64,000 nt of DNA from Monosporascus cannonballus. Taxonomy: Eukaryota > Ascomycota > Sordariomycetes > Xylariales. Under the pieces are notes generated by a model, which saw nothing but the letters and a program-made list of their open reading frames with translations, did not search any database and was not told the origin of the DNA. Both the position numbers and the translations under genes were made by a program. Positions within the stretch are counted from its first letter, which is position 1. Every line of letters begins with the position of its first letter. The stretch spans positions 62,001 through 126,000 of the forward strand of contig QJNS01000063.1 of the NCBI GenBank assembly GCA_004154925.1. The letters run 5' to 3'. Shown one piece after another: positions 1-14,400 of this stretch.

Positions 1-3000
1 TTTCAACCTAAATATATACCAGGTGTCTAAAGGCGAAATATCCAATAGGAGATGCGAAAAATCGGAAAATTAATTTAATAAATATTAGGAAAATAATACG
101 AAGAATTATAACAATAGTTGCGCAAATACCAGAATTAAACAGGAAAAATGTGTTCTAAAAGTTCCGATCGACACGGCAAAATTTATACTATATATTATGG
201 ATGACGAGAATATTCCGGTTACAAAAATGGAAATAATATATTAACGAACGAATTATCCGTATGTATTATAAAGAATTTCATTTTCTATATCATACCGTAA
301 ATCACAAAAACTGTTAAAAATAATAGTAATATCTTCGATTTATAAGCTTAAAATATATTTAATAATTAACCGAAATAAAAGATTACCCCCAAAAAAAAGT
401 ATCTATAAAAAACCCCCTATAATTATTGATAATAATATAATTATTAAACGGAAGAAAAGTTAATCTAATATTAAATAAAATAATATTGCCAAAAGTTTAT
501 TACAGATTTTTATTTATAATTAATATTTATTATCGATTTCTATAGAAAGAAATTATCAAAAAATGCGTTAATTTATAAAAAGGTTTTTAAACGATAATTG
601 AAACAACGTATAATAGGATGCAATTATCAACATAAAAAAATAATTTATTTGATAAGGAAAGAAATTATAGCAAAATTAAGAATAACGAATACGATTCGAA
701 AAAAGAATACGCCGGCAATAATAACAAATATAATAACTTAACGCGCTAAACGAAAAAAACATAAATAAAATTTAATAAATTCGAATAAAAATTAAAAAAA
801 GAAGTTACTTATAAAAAAGTCGCAAAATAATAAAACTCAGAGGAATTAAGGGGATTTTTCGAAAAGGGCTTTAAACGCAACGATAAAAACCGTTAATAAC
901 CATAGTATTTTCCATATACGAATCGGAATATACTGGTATACCGCAATAATAGATTTTAAAACATTGGGCAGAAATTATATTTTAATACATATAATTAATG
1001 AACTTAAATTACTATAAAAATATAAATTAAAACCTTATATAATAACAAATTCCGAAAATGAAGATTTTGTTTATAATAAGGAAAAAAGAATACGCGAAAT
1101 TAATTATTATTAAATTTTTATTTAAGGTAAATATTAAATAAGTCATTTCGATATTGTTTAATACGAAAATTCTGATATAATCTTAGAATTATTATAAATA
1201 TGTTAATACGGAATTTTAATTAATAAAAAGATTAATTAGACAAAGTGCGTTTTATATCTTATTAATAAATTAAAAAATAAGATCTTAAGATTCGAAAGAT
1301 AATAATAATGTATGCAGGGATAAAAATGCGACAAAAACCTTATTATTTAAAATAACAAAATATAAAAAAAACGGTCATTCAAGGACATAGGACGTATTAT
1401 TATTGTTTATCAAAATAAAACTGAAATAATTAAATAACGATTTAAAATAATAATCACCCCAGAATTCAAAAAATCTAATTAATATGTTACTATAATATTA
1501 TAGATATAAGCAGCTTTCTTTAAAAAAAAAGTTTAATACGAAATTACTAGAATATAACAAAAAGGATTATAAAATAATTTTAAAAGAAGGATATTTAACA
1601 AAGTTTCACCTAATTTAAAGGTTTAAAGGAAACGAAATACGTATTTATAAAGAATACTTGGAAAGTAAATTACAAAAAGAATAAATTTGAATTTTGAAAT
1701 TATTAGCAAAAGGTTTCATAGTTTTCGTACTTAAAAAATGGAAAATTATGGCTTATAAATAATTATAAACAATTAAACGATATTATTATTAAAAATCAAA
1801 AATTATTACTTGTAATTATGGAATTAAAACACCAATTTTACGTAACCAAAAAATTTATAATATTCGATTTTAAAAATGGATATAACTTTATTAAAATTAA
1901 ACGAAAATACGAATAAAAAATAAGTATTAAAACAAAATATAAAGTATTTAAATATATGGTTATATTAACAAGACTTATAAAGATATTAACAACCTTTTAA
2001 AAGATAATTAATTACGTAATACAAATATATCTCGATATTTTTATAATTTGTTAATTTAACGATATTCTTATTTTCTTAAAAACAAAAAAAACATATGTAA
2101 AATATATTTATAAAAATTTTAAAACTTTATGAAACGTAAGGTTACTTATTAATACAAAAAAAGGATTTTACAAATAACTAATAAAATATCTGGATTATAT
2201 TATTATCTTAAGATATATTAAAATAAACATAAACAAATCGTTATAATTACGATATAACATATGCTAATAACGATTAAGAAAATATAGGTATTTTTTGCAT
2301 TTGCTAATCATTACAAAAGATTTATTTAAAACTTTAACAAAATAATTATACCTCTAATAAACAGTATGAAAAAAAAAGTTTAAATAAACGTTAAATATAG
2401 AAGAATGATTATAGGACATTAAGGATACGACAGTTGACGAAATAAAATTAATTATATATAATTTAAACGCTTCGTTAAACTAAAAACAGATACTTCGGAT
2501 AACGTATTAAATATATTAATTAAATAAATAAATAATTAAGGCAAATTATATTGAATTGCATATTATTTAGAGATATTAAAAATGCCCGGATTTAAATACA
2601 GTATTTTAACAAAAGAATTTATGGCCATTATTATAATATTTCGAAGGTTTAGGCACTTCCTAAAAGGAAACTTATATCAGATTAGGGTTTATATAAATTA
2701 TCAAAGTTTTACCCGTTTTATTACGATTAAAAAACCTATAAAACGATAATTAAAATATATATAACAATTAGCGAACTTCGATTTCGTTATTATCTATGAA
2801 CTAAATTTAAAAAATATCAAAGCAAATACCTGAAGTAAGTAATTAAACTTTGCAGAAAATTGGTTAAAATTAACCATATAATTTTCCACACGACCATAGA
2901 AGAATATTTATGCCTGTAATAAATTATAATAATTCAGGCAATACTTTTTGATATATACCAGAAAGTGCAGCAATATAATGACGGTTTTTTAAAAAACAAA

Positions 3001-4290
3001 AACCAGATAAAATATAAATCTCGAAAAAATACCGCAAAAGTTTAAGACGAAAAATATGCGAATATCGGTAATACAGATATCTAAAAATTTATAAAACTTT
3101 AAAACGGCGCTAACGTACATATTTTTTTAAAAAATAAAACTAACGACATAAAAGGTTATACGGCAATATAATATTTATGTGAAAATAAATATTCGACGAT
3201 ATAAACCAGAAGGAAAACTACAATTATTACCAATTATAAAATAATTATAATATTTAATTATATTTAACTTTATTATTGAACTTTTTATATCAAAAGATCC
3301 AATTACAAAAATACATTATAATAATATTTTCGTAATCGTCGATCAATTTACGAAATCTTCTTATTTTTTACTATATGATAAAAATATAAATACCGAACAA
3401 ATAATATATAATATTTTAAAAACACCTTTCACATTTATCAACTATTATTAAAAATTATTTGAAATATAGGATTAATATTTACATCTAAATTTTGGTAAAA
3501 CCTTATAATATATATCGGCTTAAAGCATAAATGATTTAATGTATTAAAATTTTAAGTAAATATATCAACGAAACGAGTACACTAAACTTCCAAAATTTAT
3601 TTTCCATATTATATTAATTATAGTACAAAAATGAAATTTTAAAAATATTAATTATATAATTAATCTATAATATTAATAATTAGGAAAGTATTAACATAAT
3701 ATTAACGAACATATATTTTAATTCTATTTCAGAAATTTATAAAAAGATATATAACGACGGCTGAGTTAATATTAAAATAGTTTTTACGTTAAAATAATTA
3801 TAACATTTATACTAAAAAATAAAATTAAAATTAAAATTTGCATGTAATCAAATAAATAAAAATTATAACTAAAAAAGGCTAAACCAACTACGTTTCGAAA
3901 AAGAATTTCTTATTATTATAAATATTTAAACAAAACGACGTGATAAAAAACTCGATTTCAAATATATCGATCAATAGAAAATTACCAAAAACATTTTAAA
4001 AAATAACCATTAATTAGAATTTTTACCAAATATCAAATTGTACCAAATTTCTCACGTTTTCTTATTCGAATTAACAACAAATACAATCAAAATATATACG
4101 GTATAAAACAATATAAAAATAAAAAACGAATACATTTACGAAAAAAAAATCGATAATATGCAAAAATAAAACGAATTTACCAAAAACCTAATGAAATAAG
4201 AAAAGCACCCGGATTCCGAAAATATCTAGAAATCCGTTAAAAACCTTATTAACGTCTAATACTTATTAAAGATTTTTGTCTTAATAACAA
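1..4290 (+). pseudogene. gag-pol relic (protease to chromodomain)
   Basis: This is a RIP-degraded Gypsy polyprotein with stops in every frame, recognised from short conserved stretches. Reverse transcriptase lies at about 1745-2110: a decayed YRQLND-like motif near 1770, then FDFKNGYNFIKI, and the catalytic YLDD box decayed to a stop followed by FNDILIF near 2050. The integrase core is at about 3270-3790 and opens with readable FVIVDQFTKSSYFL-like residues. A chromodomain lies at about 4150-4280, where KHPDSENT and LINV residues match the usual WKGYPDSENTWEP and LxNA pattern. A functional element would use these for cDNA synthesis, insertion and targeting to heterochromatin. This copy must be dead. 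Confidence 0.88.
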
Positions 4291-4893
4291 TAAGCGCGTT
4301 CTAATTAATAACCACCAGTTAATAACCGGGATATCGGACCAATCGGCTACGGCTTACGTTAACGTAATAATTATAACGGTAACCTTTAACTGTTATGATT
4401 TCTTTTTTAAACGTTCAAATTTCTTTATAACTTCCGTACTCTTGATACTTTAACAAAATACCTTAATATTACGACCATGAAATAACCGCTTTTATTTTTG
4501 CAAACGATCCAGTTTATTACCAGCCGTTCGTAACATTTTATAAACCTATCATTTTTTACGTTTTAAAAAAAATTAATTTAAAAGTTTTTAATATTAAATT
4601 TTTCAAAGGCCGAAAATATTATAGGGATTATTATTATAAATATAACGCGCATATTTTAAAGAACCGCAAGCAACCTTGTACTTTGCACTTTTCTTTTCAA
4701 AATACAAATAAGAAAATATTTTAAAACTAAAATATTATATACGTTATAAAAAAATAGAAATATTAATATATTTATGGGAACGCGATCTTTTAATAAGACG
4801 CGATATATTAAACTAAAAAAGGGTTACTTATTAAAATTACCAAATATATAAAATAATTTTTAAAAACAAAAATTCTAAAAAAGAAAAAAATTG

Positions 4894-5289
4894 TATTATA
4901 ACATAACGGTTTTGGTTTCTTTAAAGACGGTCAATAATACGAAAAAGCAAATACCGATCACTACCAAGATATTACGTAATTAACTTAAAGGTTTCAAGAT
5001 ACCAAATATCTTAAGCCTTATAAGCCAGCAAAAGAGCTTAAAAGGCTTCACGGACTGAAGAATCTAAACAATTTAAGCACCTTAAACTAGTATAAAAATA
5101 TATAGGCTTATTATTTCCATAATTTAAATAATTTCGACTTAAACTAATTATTCGTTACTCAAATTACCTCTTGGTATTAGGAAACGTAATATATTATTAT
5201 ATCTATTACTCAGATTTCCACGATACTTCTGCTAACATAAACCTATAGGACTAATATTTAATAGTTGATTAAACCGCCTAGCCGCCACA
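4894..5289 (+). repeat. 3' LTR, type I head
   Basis: The LTR begins TATTATAAC (decayed TGTTATGAC) right after a purine-rich tract (4871-4893), the polypurine primer expected before a 3' LTR. It ends TAGCCGCCACA at 5289. Length is 396 bp. It aligns over its length with the 415-bp LTRs at 11000 and 17339 and shares its tail with all Gypsy LTRs in the window. Confidence 0.87.
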
Positions 5290-8159
5290 AATTAACATAA
5301 AGTATAAATATTGAATTATTTCTTCATATTTACCTTATTATATATTAAATAATATTAATACATATCAAGATGCTATTAGTATAACAAATTTTTTAGATAA
5401 TTTAATTTTTTTCTCAGTTTTAATACAGTCATATTAATTGTAGCATAAAACACTTTATATTATAAAACTTTATAAAATCGATTTTGTACTTTGATTATTA
5501 AAACATTAATACTTAATTGTCGGTGATGTATTATAAATTATAATTAACTACTTTCTTTTAATATTAAAATCTTAAAATGTTTTATAAATTACCTAATAAA
5601 ATAGATTTATTCTTTATAATTTAATTTCGAATTGTCCTTTTAATATTCGTAGTTTATTTTAATTAACTTTGTAATTAAGATAGAATTTCGCAGTTAATAC
5701 TTTTTAAAAATAATAAATGTATTACGTAAATTTTACTTTAATAGAAATAAAAACATATAGTACTGCATTTAGGATTCTTTTCTTATTTTTGTAAATAATA
5801 CGGTATTTATGATGTTTTATATCAATATATATTATAATTTTGGACGAAATGTAAAAAGTTAACTCTGTCTTAATTTACTACGAGAATATAATACCAATTC
5901 TAATTAATTCTGGTTTTTTGAATTAAGATTAGTAAATAACATATTTACAACAAACAGAAACTTATATCGTAATTTATAAATTAAATAATATTCAAAATAA
6001 TTTTGCAATATTCTTTTCAAACGGCAATTTTGAAATAATTAATTCTTTATTAAAACTTCTCTAATCGAAAAAGAAATGTTTCATTTTCGATATTTATAAT
6101 TATATTATCTGTTTATTCACATTTTTATAATAAGCTTCGTTTATTAATAATACGAAATATACTAGAATGTCTGGTTAAAAAACATAATTCCTATATATAA
6201 TATATTACTATATTTTATAATGTATTCTTCAAATAATAAAAGTAATAATAATCTTCATTATTTTATTTCATCTCTTTTCAAACCTTTTTTGACATGCTTT
6301 TATATTTCGTTATTTCTTAATACTTTTATAAATGATTTGCTTACGTTGTATTTCCATAGTTAAATTTTTATTTATATTTTAATATTTAATATATTAAATC
6401 TTCATATTTATTGTTGTATCCCGCGTATTGATATTTGGAATTATATCAAATCTTTAGTTAATTTGTAAATTTCTGTGGGATTAAATATTTTATTCTTTTA
6501 TATAACATAAGATATCTTGTTCATGCGTTTGTATTTTATCTTTTTTTATACAAGTTTAAAATTTATTATGGTAATTCTTTTGAGAATTTAGTTTATTTAA
6601 CGCTTGCAATAAAAATAAATTTTAAAAAACAATACACTTTTAACACTATCTTTTATAATAAATTCACACGATTTTCGTATGATTTAGAACCTATATTAAA
6701 TATAAAACGAAACCTCTAACGATAATTGTCTTTAATTAATTTAATAAAAATATCTATTTATTAATTTTATATTATTCGAAAGTATTTAGAAACAATTGAT
6801 AATACTGTTTATATATTATATTATGTTTGATTTAGTTAAAACTTTAATCAATTTTATATAGATTTTGGATACATTTATAAACCGGTCTTTTATATAGTAT
6901 TTATTAAATATTTCAATTATTTCTACTATCTAATAGTTATTTTATTATATCAGATGGAAATGTTAACAGAAATATTTTGTGATTATTTTTCACATTTTTT
7001 AATTAATTATTTGATTTGTTTTATACTTTACTGAAAATATGTTTAGTAAACTTCATAATATTTCGGACTCTATATCGAATTTACAACCATAATCGCCTTA
7101 TTTCGTAATAATTTCGTATTATATTTATAATATACGTATTATTTCTTTAATCTTCATTAACCCACTTTGTAAATCTTACTATAATTAAATTTACCCTAAT
7201 TTCTTCAATAAAGAATATTTATAAACCTTATAGTTTTTGGTTATAATTTTTTTATATAATATAATTTTAGTATTTTGCTATGCAATCTTAAAGTTTATTC
7301 TTAGTCATTTAATTTTATACCAAGTATTATTTTATTTATTTTTAATATTTTACAATGTTAATATGAAGGCAGGAAATACATTATAATGATTATAATAATT
7401 ATATTTGACAATAATTTACATTAATTAAATTTAAAAACTCCTTAAAACCTGTTTCAAATTATTACTATATTGAATTATTCATATCTTTTATTGTTAAATA
7501 AACTTTATTATTAATTATACAAACGTATTACTTTAATTAAATATTAAACCTTTATATTATATTTTTAATTTTATATTCCGGCATTTAATATTCAGTTTAT
7601 TATTGCCATAGCTTTCAGTAACATTTATGTAAATTGCGTATAATTGTAAGATACATATATTATTTTAAATTTTAGGTTATTTTCATATTATATAATATAT
7701 TTTCTTATTATATATTTAAAATAAAAAATTACGTTTTTCGTAAGATGTTTAACTATAAACTTTATTTACGTTATAAACGTCATAATTTAAATAAATCAAT
7801 ATTCAAAGTATATTCGACAGTATATAAAGAACTATAATCTTGTAAAAATATTACTAAATAATTGAATTTGTCATACAAATATCCCCATATATAAAATTAT
7901 ATTTTTATTTTAACCTTTCTATATATTATTTAAAACGACATTAGAAAATTAATATTTTTGTTTTTAACCTAAATAAAACGATGAATTTAATAATCTAAAT
8001 TTTTTAAAAAAAGGGTAGAGCCAAATATTATTAATATTTTTGATTATTTCGGTTTATATTTTTATTCATTATATTGTAAATTTATTGTTAATTAAGAAAC
8101 ATATATATTTACAGTATAACGTAAATTTAATAATATTATTAAATACAAATTTGTAGTAT
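5290..8159. other. AT-rich stretch with nothing recognisable
   Basis: About 2.9 kb of extremely AT-rich sequence without an open frame worth naming, an RNA gene or a clear repeat boundary. It is probably older RIP-mutated transposon sequence decayed past recognition, but I cannot assign it to a family by eye. Confidence 0.6.
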
Positions 8160-8511
8160 ATACTAAGTTGACATTAATTAAATATTTAACTTAATTTGTG
8201 CTAATATATTTTAAAAAAACATTATATCAAACTAAATTATATGTAGGATAATACATTATGTTTTATAATTTTAAATGCGTTTTACATGAAGGATTATTAT
8301 TATAAGTTATTATTATTTCAATTATTGAAATAAAGGAAATATATATCCAATATAAATGAATTAGATTTTTGTGAAATTTTAAACTTATTATAAATTTAAT
8401 CTTATTAAATACGGTTAATCCTACATAGATTTATTTAGATCTTAGTGCTAAAAGAGAACTAAATCACGTGATATTTTCGTATCGATCAGACCGTTCTTGC
8501 GACCGGTCTTG
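8160..8511 (-). repeat. Gypsy-type LTR (type IV head), copy 1, main part
   Basis: This is a minus-strand LTR. Its tail, with the shared TTATGGAAATAAT-like block decayed to ATTATTGAAATAAAG, lies near 8330. Its head reads GACCGTTCTTGCGACCGG on the plus strand at 8489-8506. It was split by the Gypsy element starting at 8512, and the missing 15 bp are at 22135-22149. The left edge near 8160 is approximate. The rejoined length of about 367 bp matches the second type IV copy at 22534 and 28865. Confidence 0.75.
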
Positions 8512-8890
8512 TTTTCTGACTTAACAAACCACGGTCGCCAAGAACGGTCTGTTATAACCCAACCACAAAGTGCGTGGTGGGGCGGATCACGTAATGGATT
8601 ACTAACTTACTGGTAGTAAGCCAGTAAGCCGGATTATTAACTTACTGATAATAAGCCGGATTATTAATTTAACGGTAATAATTTAACGAACCGAATTAAA
8701 ATATTTACGTTTATTATTTCCGTAATTTAAATAATTTTAATTTATAATAATAATCCGTTATTTAAAGCATTTTTAGAATTACGAAACGTAATCCAATTAT
8801 TGTTTTTTTATGTAAATTTTACGATATTTCTATTAATATAAACCCGTACGACTAATGCTTAATAATTAATTAAATGTTTTAGCTATTATA
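8512..8890 (+). repeat. 5' LTR of outer element, type III head
   Basis: The start is set by the TCTTG target duplication and by counting from the shared block TTATAACCCAACC (8552). The end TAGCTATTATA at 8890 precedes the primer-site leader. The head carries tandem copies of a unit of about 27 bp (about 8600-8690, built around CTTACTGGTAGTAAGCC). It is 379 bp against 407 bp for the 3' LTR, a difference of about one such unit. Confidence 0.85.
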
Positions 8891-10999
8891 CGTTATAAGC
8901 TTTTATTTAGTAATGCCGTTAAACTTTGAATAATACCAATTAACGTTATTTTTATTAGCAAATAATCCGAAAAAGTTACTTACTAAGTTCTTAATTCTCC
9001 GGATATTAAAATGGAATCCGAAAAAGAAAAGAAAAAACCTCAACCTTTTCGCGAAAAAGTTCTTCGCCAACTGGATGCTATAAACGCACGCATTTTTTAG
9101 CTTAAAAAAGATAATCATAATCTTACGACGTCCTTTTAAGCCGCCTATAAAAAACTTAAGAAAAAAAGAAAAACTTCAGAAACTGGGAAATCTTTTCGAA
9201 TAAATTGAATTATTTAGCTAAGTTTTATCAAAGAATTAAAAGACATCCTTAAATTTCTTAAGCCAGAACTTTTTGACAAAATTCTACTTAAGTTATAAGT
9301 ATTTTTAATTTAATATTAAATATATTTTAAGTATTTCTTTATTCGATTTATTACGCTGATTATCCGAATCGAATTCGCAATTAAACAATTTACCGGAAAT
9401 ACAGTTATTTAATTCGAATCCGTTATAAGAAGGAACGTTACCTTATTAATCGAAAAAGGAAATCTAAAGGTAATACAAGTATATAGCGATTACGAATAAT
9501 TCGAGTAAATATTAACGAAAACCTTTGGAATATTAAGTAAAAAAATAAAAGCCGAAATACAAATTTAATAATTACGCTAAAAAGGATTAGTTTTTAATTA
9601 CGGTAATACGTTAATTTACTTAGCCGTTAAATTAAATTGGGTATAAAATGCCTTAATAACTAAGTTTTTCAGTGGCTTACAAAAAATATGAAAAATGTTT
9701 TTAAATTTTATCGGCCTAATTATTTCTCGGGTTATATCGTTATAACAATTAATATTAACGATCGATAATATGTAGGACGTATTAAAAGCATTAAAACAAA
9801 AAATAATAATAAATCCCGATATATAATTAATCTTAACGTTTTTCGACATAGCAATGCTTTGTACAACATAAAACCAAGGCCTATAAAATTAAAAATTATA
9901 TATAGAAAATTTTTAAACCAAATTAAATGCAGTAATTATAACAAAATGGGACATAACGTAGCATAATATAAAGTACTTAAATCTTATTAAAATAATGGAA
10001 AACCAATATTTAAGAGATAATGCAAAGAAAACTAAAAAATATGAAGATAAATTTATTAACATAATTTAACCTATTTACATGTTAAATTTCCAATAGTGAA
10101 AAATCTAATAAAAATGCAAAGAATTAAAAGCCTGGCGTAATAAATTTTGCGAACATAATAAAAAGCATTATAAGGATAAGTACGCAAATATGAAAATTGG
10201 GTAAAAAAATTTATTCCAAAACCCTTTATCGATATGGCAAATTATATGTTATATACTGTCGACGACGAAAATATCCTGATTACGAAAAATGGAAATAATA
10301 TATTTACGAACGAATGATCTATATATATTACGAAAGATTCGACTCTCTAAACCGAACCGGAAATATTTAAAATAATAAATAATAATACCGATATTTTCGA
10401 ACCAGAACCCCAAAAGATATTTGGTAATTGGCCGAAATAAAAAACTGGCTCAAAAGGAAATAATGCCTGTAAGAAAAGCTTTTTAATATTATAAATAATA
10501 AAATTATTAAACGGCAAAAATTTAATTTAAAATATAATAGAAAAATATTATTAGAAAATTATTACGTATTTTTATTTTTAATTAATATTTATTATAAATC
10601 TTTACGAAAAGAAAGTTATTAAGAAAAAAATACGTTAGTTTATAGGAAATCTTTGAAACGATAATGAAAACGACGTTTAATAGAATGTAGTTGTAAATTT
10701 AAAAAAATAATTTATTTAATTAGAAAAGATATTATAACAAAACCAAAATTAATTAATATCATTCGAAAAAACAATATGCCGGCAATAACGATCAATAGAG
10801 CAGCTTAATGCGTTAAACGAAAAAAGGTAAATAAAATTTAATAAATGCGAGAAAAAATTAAAAGAAAAAGATTACCATTAAAAAAGTCGTAAAATAACGA
10901 AACCTAAAGGAATCAAAAAAACTTTTACGAAAAGTTTTAAACGTAAAGATAAAAACCGTTAATAAATTTATTATTTTAAATATATAAATCGAAATATAT
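8891..10999 (+). pseudogene. gag and protease-region relic of outer element, left piece
   Basis: This starts with the primer-site leader (CGTTATAAGCTTTTATTTAG) shared by all Gypsy elements here and runs through gag. It then enters the region around 10225-10400 whose decayed reading DMANYMLYTVDDENI is shared with 12590 in the inner element and 61930 in the last element. The frame is full of stops. It ends where the inner element inserted; its continuation resumes at 17759. The last 5 bases, TATAT, are the left copy of the inner element's target duplication. Confidence 0.82.
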
Positions 11000-11414
11000 T
11001 GTTATGACCTAACGGTCTTGGCTTTTTGAAACGGTCGGGGTCCTGAAGAACCAAATCCCGACCCAGCCAAGAAGTTACGTGACTGGCTTAAAAGACTTAA
11101 GGGCCCTAATTGGTGGAAAAGGCTTAAGCCGGATAAGTACCAAAGAGGGCTTAAAGGGGCTTAAGGGAATTTAACTGGAAAAATATCGTTAAGTTGTAAT
11201 AAGTACCTTAAGCCAAAAATAAAATAAATACGTTTATTAATTTTATAATTTAAATAATTTTAATTTATAATAATAATTTATTTCCCAAAATACATTTAGT
11301 ATTACGAAACGTAATACGTTATTATATTTATTATTTAAATTCTTACGATATTTTTATTAATATAAATTTATCGATTTAAAATTTAATAATTAATTAAACC
11401 GTTTAGCCGTTATA
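11000..11414 (+). repeat. 5' LTR of inner element, type I head
   Basis: It begins TGTTATGACCTAACGG and ends TTAGCCGTTATA. The first 200 bp keep much more GC than the rest, including unmutated GGGCCCTAATTGG. It has exactly the same length as the 3' LTR at 17339. The leader TATTATAAACTTTTATTTAA follows and is the likely primer-site region. Confidence 0.92.
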
Positions 11415-14400
11415 TATTATAAACTTTTATTTAATAATACCATTAAATTCTAAATAATATTTAATATTATCAAAATATCGACTAGTATTTAAAAAACCCT
11501 TATTTAATTATTTTAGGGTCAAATTTGAAAGTTAGAAAAAAAAGTTCAATTATTTAAGGTTACGTTTATTTAACCTTTTTTTGCCCGTATAAAATTAAAA
11601 AAGCCAAAACCATATAATAAAAAAATTATTTTCAGATTTTTTTAATTTAAATATAAATTTATTTTTACTTTTTAAATTTTAACGATCCAGCGGATATAAT
11701 CTTAATAATAAAAACATACCTAATAAAAAATACGGTTATTAATTTAAGCTTATGATAAAAAATTTTTAAAAATAAAAAAAATAAATCAATAAAATTTTAT
11801 TAATAAGATTTTTTTAATGTATATTAATTTCGAAAACAAAATACGTCATAATTTCGGCAATCCGGAAAAAAATAATTAATAACTTAATAATTTTTATAAT
11901 TCCGACAAAAAGAATTTGCGTCCAAATACGCTGTAACTTTTAAAATTTTTACGGTTAAAGTAAAATAAGGAAATAACGAAACCGACGTTTTTATCGATAT
12001 ATTTTATAAAAAATTAAAGGATAATAAAAAAAATATAATTATTCGGATCAAATACTTAATTATCCTAAACCGGTATATCGCAAAAATAATTAAAATTAAT
12101 AACTAATAATTTAAAAGATAATAAAAAAATAATACACGTTATATTTAAGATATAAATTTAATTAATAGAAAAAACGAAATATATTTTTTATTTTTTATAA
12201 AACGGTCTTAAAATTTATAAAATTCGGCGGTACTTATAAATAAGATTAAAATTAGATTAAATATTTTAATTATGGCAAAATAAAACGAAAAGCTTATAAA
12301 TACGAAAGGCCTAAAAAACCACGATAAAATAATTAAACCCTCATATTAAAAAAATAATTTAAAAACAATTAACGAAACGATAATAAAATTATGAACATGA
12401 ACCAAATTAAATACGTATCAGGCTTTAAACAAAAGATTTAACCAGGATTATTATAACAAAAAATTTAAGGAAAAATATCAAAAGTTAAAAGATTAATTTA
12501 ATAAATACTATGAATATAACAAAAATGTTATAAAAATAATTACGTAACTATTAAAACTAAATAGAAAAAGTTTATTTAAAAATTTCCGACCGATACGGCA
12601 AAATATATATTATATACTACCGACGACGAAAATATCCCGATTACGAAAAATGGAAATAATATATTTACGTACGAATTAGCCGTATATATTACAAAGGATT
12701 CGATTTTCCAAAATGTACCGGAGATAACAAAAACGAGAAATAATAATATCGATAATTTCGAACTAAAGCCCTAAAAAATATTTAATAATTAACCGAAATA
12801 AAAACTTAGTTTAAAAGAAAATAATATTTATAAAACAACCCCTTTTATTATTATAAATAATACGATTACTAAACGGAAAAGAATTAATATAACGTACGGT
12901 AAAAAAGTATTATTAAAAAAGTATTACTGATTTTTATTTTAATTAATACTTATTATAAATCTTTATGAAAAAAAGATTATTAAAAAAATATATCGATTTA
13001 CGGAAAATCTTTAAAATAATAGTCAAAACGACATATAATAAGATATAATTGCAAACATAAAAAAATAATTTATTCAATAAAAAAAAATTCCAAAAAAACT
13101 AAGAACAGTTAATATAACTTAAAAGAACAATATGCCGATAATAACGACAAATATAATAATTAAATATGTTAAACGAAAAAACATAAATAAAATTTAATAA
13201 ATTCGAATAAAAATTAAAATAAAGATTATTTATAAAAAAGCCGCAAAATAACGAAATTTAAAGAAATTAAAAGCAATTTTCGAAAAAGGCTTTAAACGTA
13301 ACGATAAAAAACGTTAATAACCCTATTACCTTAGAAACATAAATCGGAACGTATTGGTATACTGTAATAATAAATTACGGCGCTTTAGCCAGAAATTATA
13401 TTATACTGGATATAGTTAATACATTTAAATTATTTTAAAAATACAAATTGAAACATTATATAATAATAAATACCGAAAATTAAGAATTTGCTTACGATAA
13501 TAAAAAAATTACATACGAAATGAATTACCTTCACATTTTTGTTAAAACACGATACCAAATAATTAATTTCGATATCGTTTTATTCGGGAATTACGATATG
13601 ATTTTAAAATTATTATAAATACTTTAATACGGAATTTTGATTAATAGGAAAATTAATTAAGTAAAATTCGTTTTATTTCTTATTAATAAATAAAAAAAAT
13701 TTAAAATTTTAATGTTCGATTAATAATAATAACAAATATAAACATAAAAATACGATAAATACCTTATTACCGAAAGGAATAAAATACTAAAAAAACGGAT
13801 ATCAAAAAAAAATATAACGTATCGTTATTATGATTGAAATAAAATTAAAATAATTAAACAACAACTTAGAATAATACGAATAATAACTTAAGAAATTAAA
13901 AAATTTAATTAAATTATTATTATAATATTATAAATACCAACAACTTTTTAAAAAAAATTTCGATACGAAATTACCAGAATATAACGAATAAAATTATAAA
14001 ATAATTCTTAAAAACGATTTTCGACAAAATTTTACAGTATTTATAATCTTAATAAAAACGAATTACATATTTTCAAAAAATACCTGAAGAATCGGTTATA
14101 AAAAAAATTTAACTTTCGAAATTACTAATAAAATACCCGATATTTTTCGTACTTAAAAAAATAAAAAATTATAACTTATGGTTAATTAACGACAACTAAA
14201 CGATATTATTATTAAAAGTTAAATATTATTACCCTTAATTACGGAAATAAAAGACCGATTTTATAAAACCAAATAATTTATTATATTTAATTTTAAACAT
14301 AAATATAACCTTATTAAAATCAAATGGAAATACGAATAAAAATAATTTTTAAAACAAAATACGGATTATTTAAATATTTGGTGATATTAATAAAATTTAC

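Larger units (their letters stand above)
1..5289 (+). mobile_element. Ty3/Gypsy chromovirus, 5' end outside window
   Basis: This is the 3' part of an LTR retrotransposon. The order read on the plus strand is protease region, reverse transcriptase, RNase H, integrase, chromodomain, polypurine tract and 3' LTR, which is the order of chromodomain-bearing Ty3/Gypsy elements. The first base of the window corresponds to about position 12430 of the complete element at 11000-17753, so the 5' LTR and most of gag lie to the left of the window. The whole body is RIP-degraded and cannot code. The 3' end at 5289 is set by alignment with the other LTR copies here. Confidence 0.9.

Noticed and set aside
8422..8526. 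A 105-bp terminal-repeat-like unit, first taken as a very short LTR
   Set aside because: Similarity to 22534-22857 continues left to about 8160, and the right end was shown to be split by the TCTTG insertion. It is the head of an ordinary LTR of about 367 bp.
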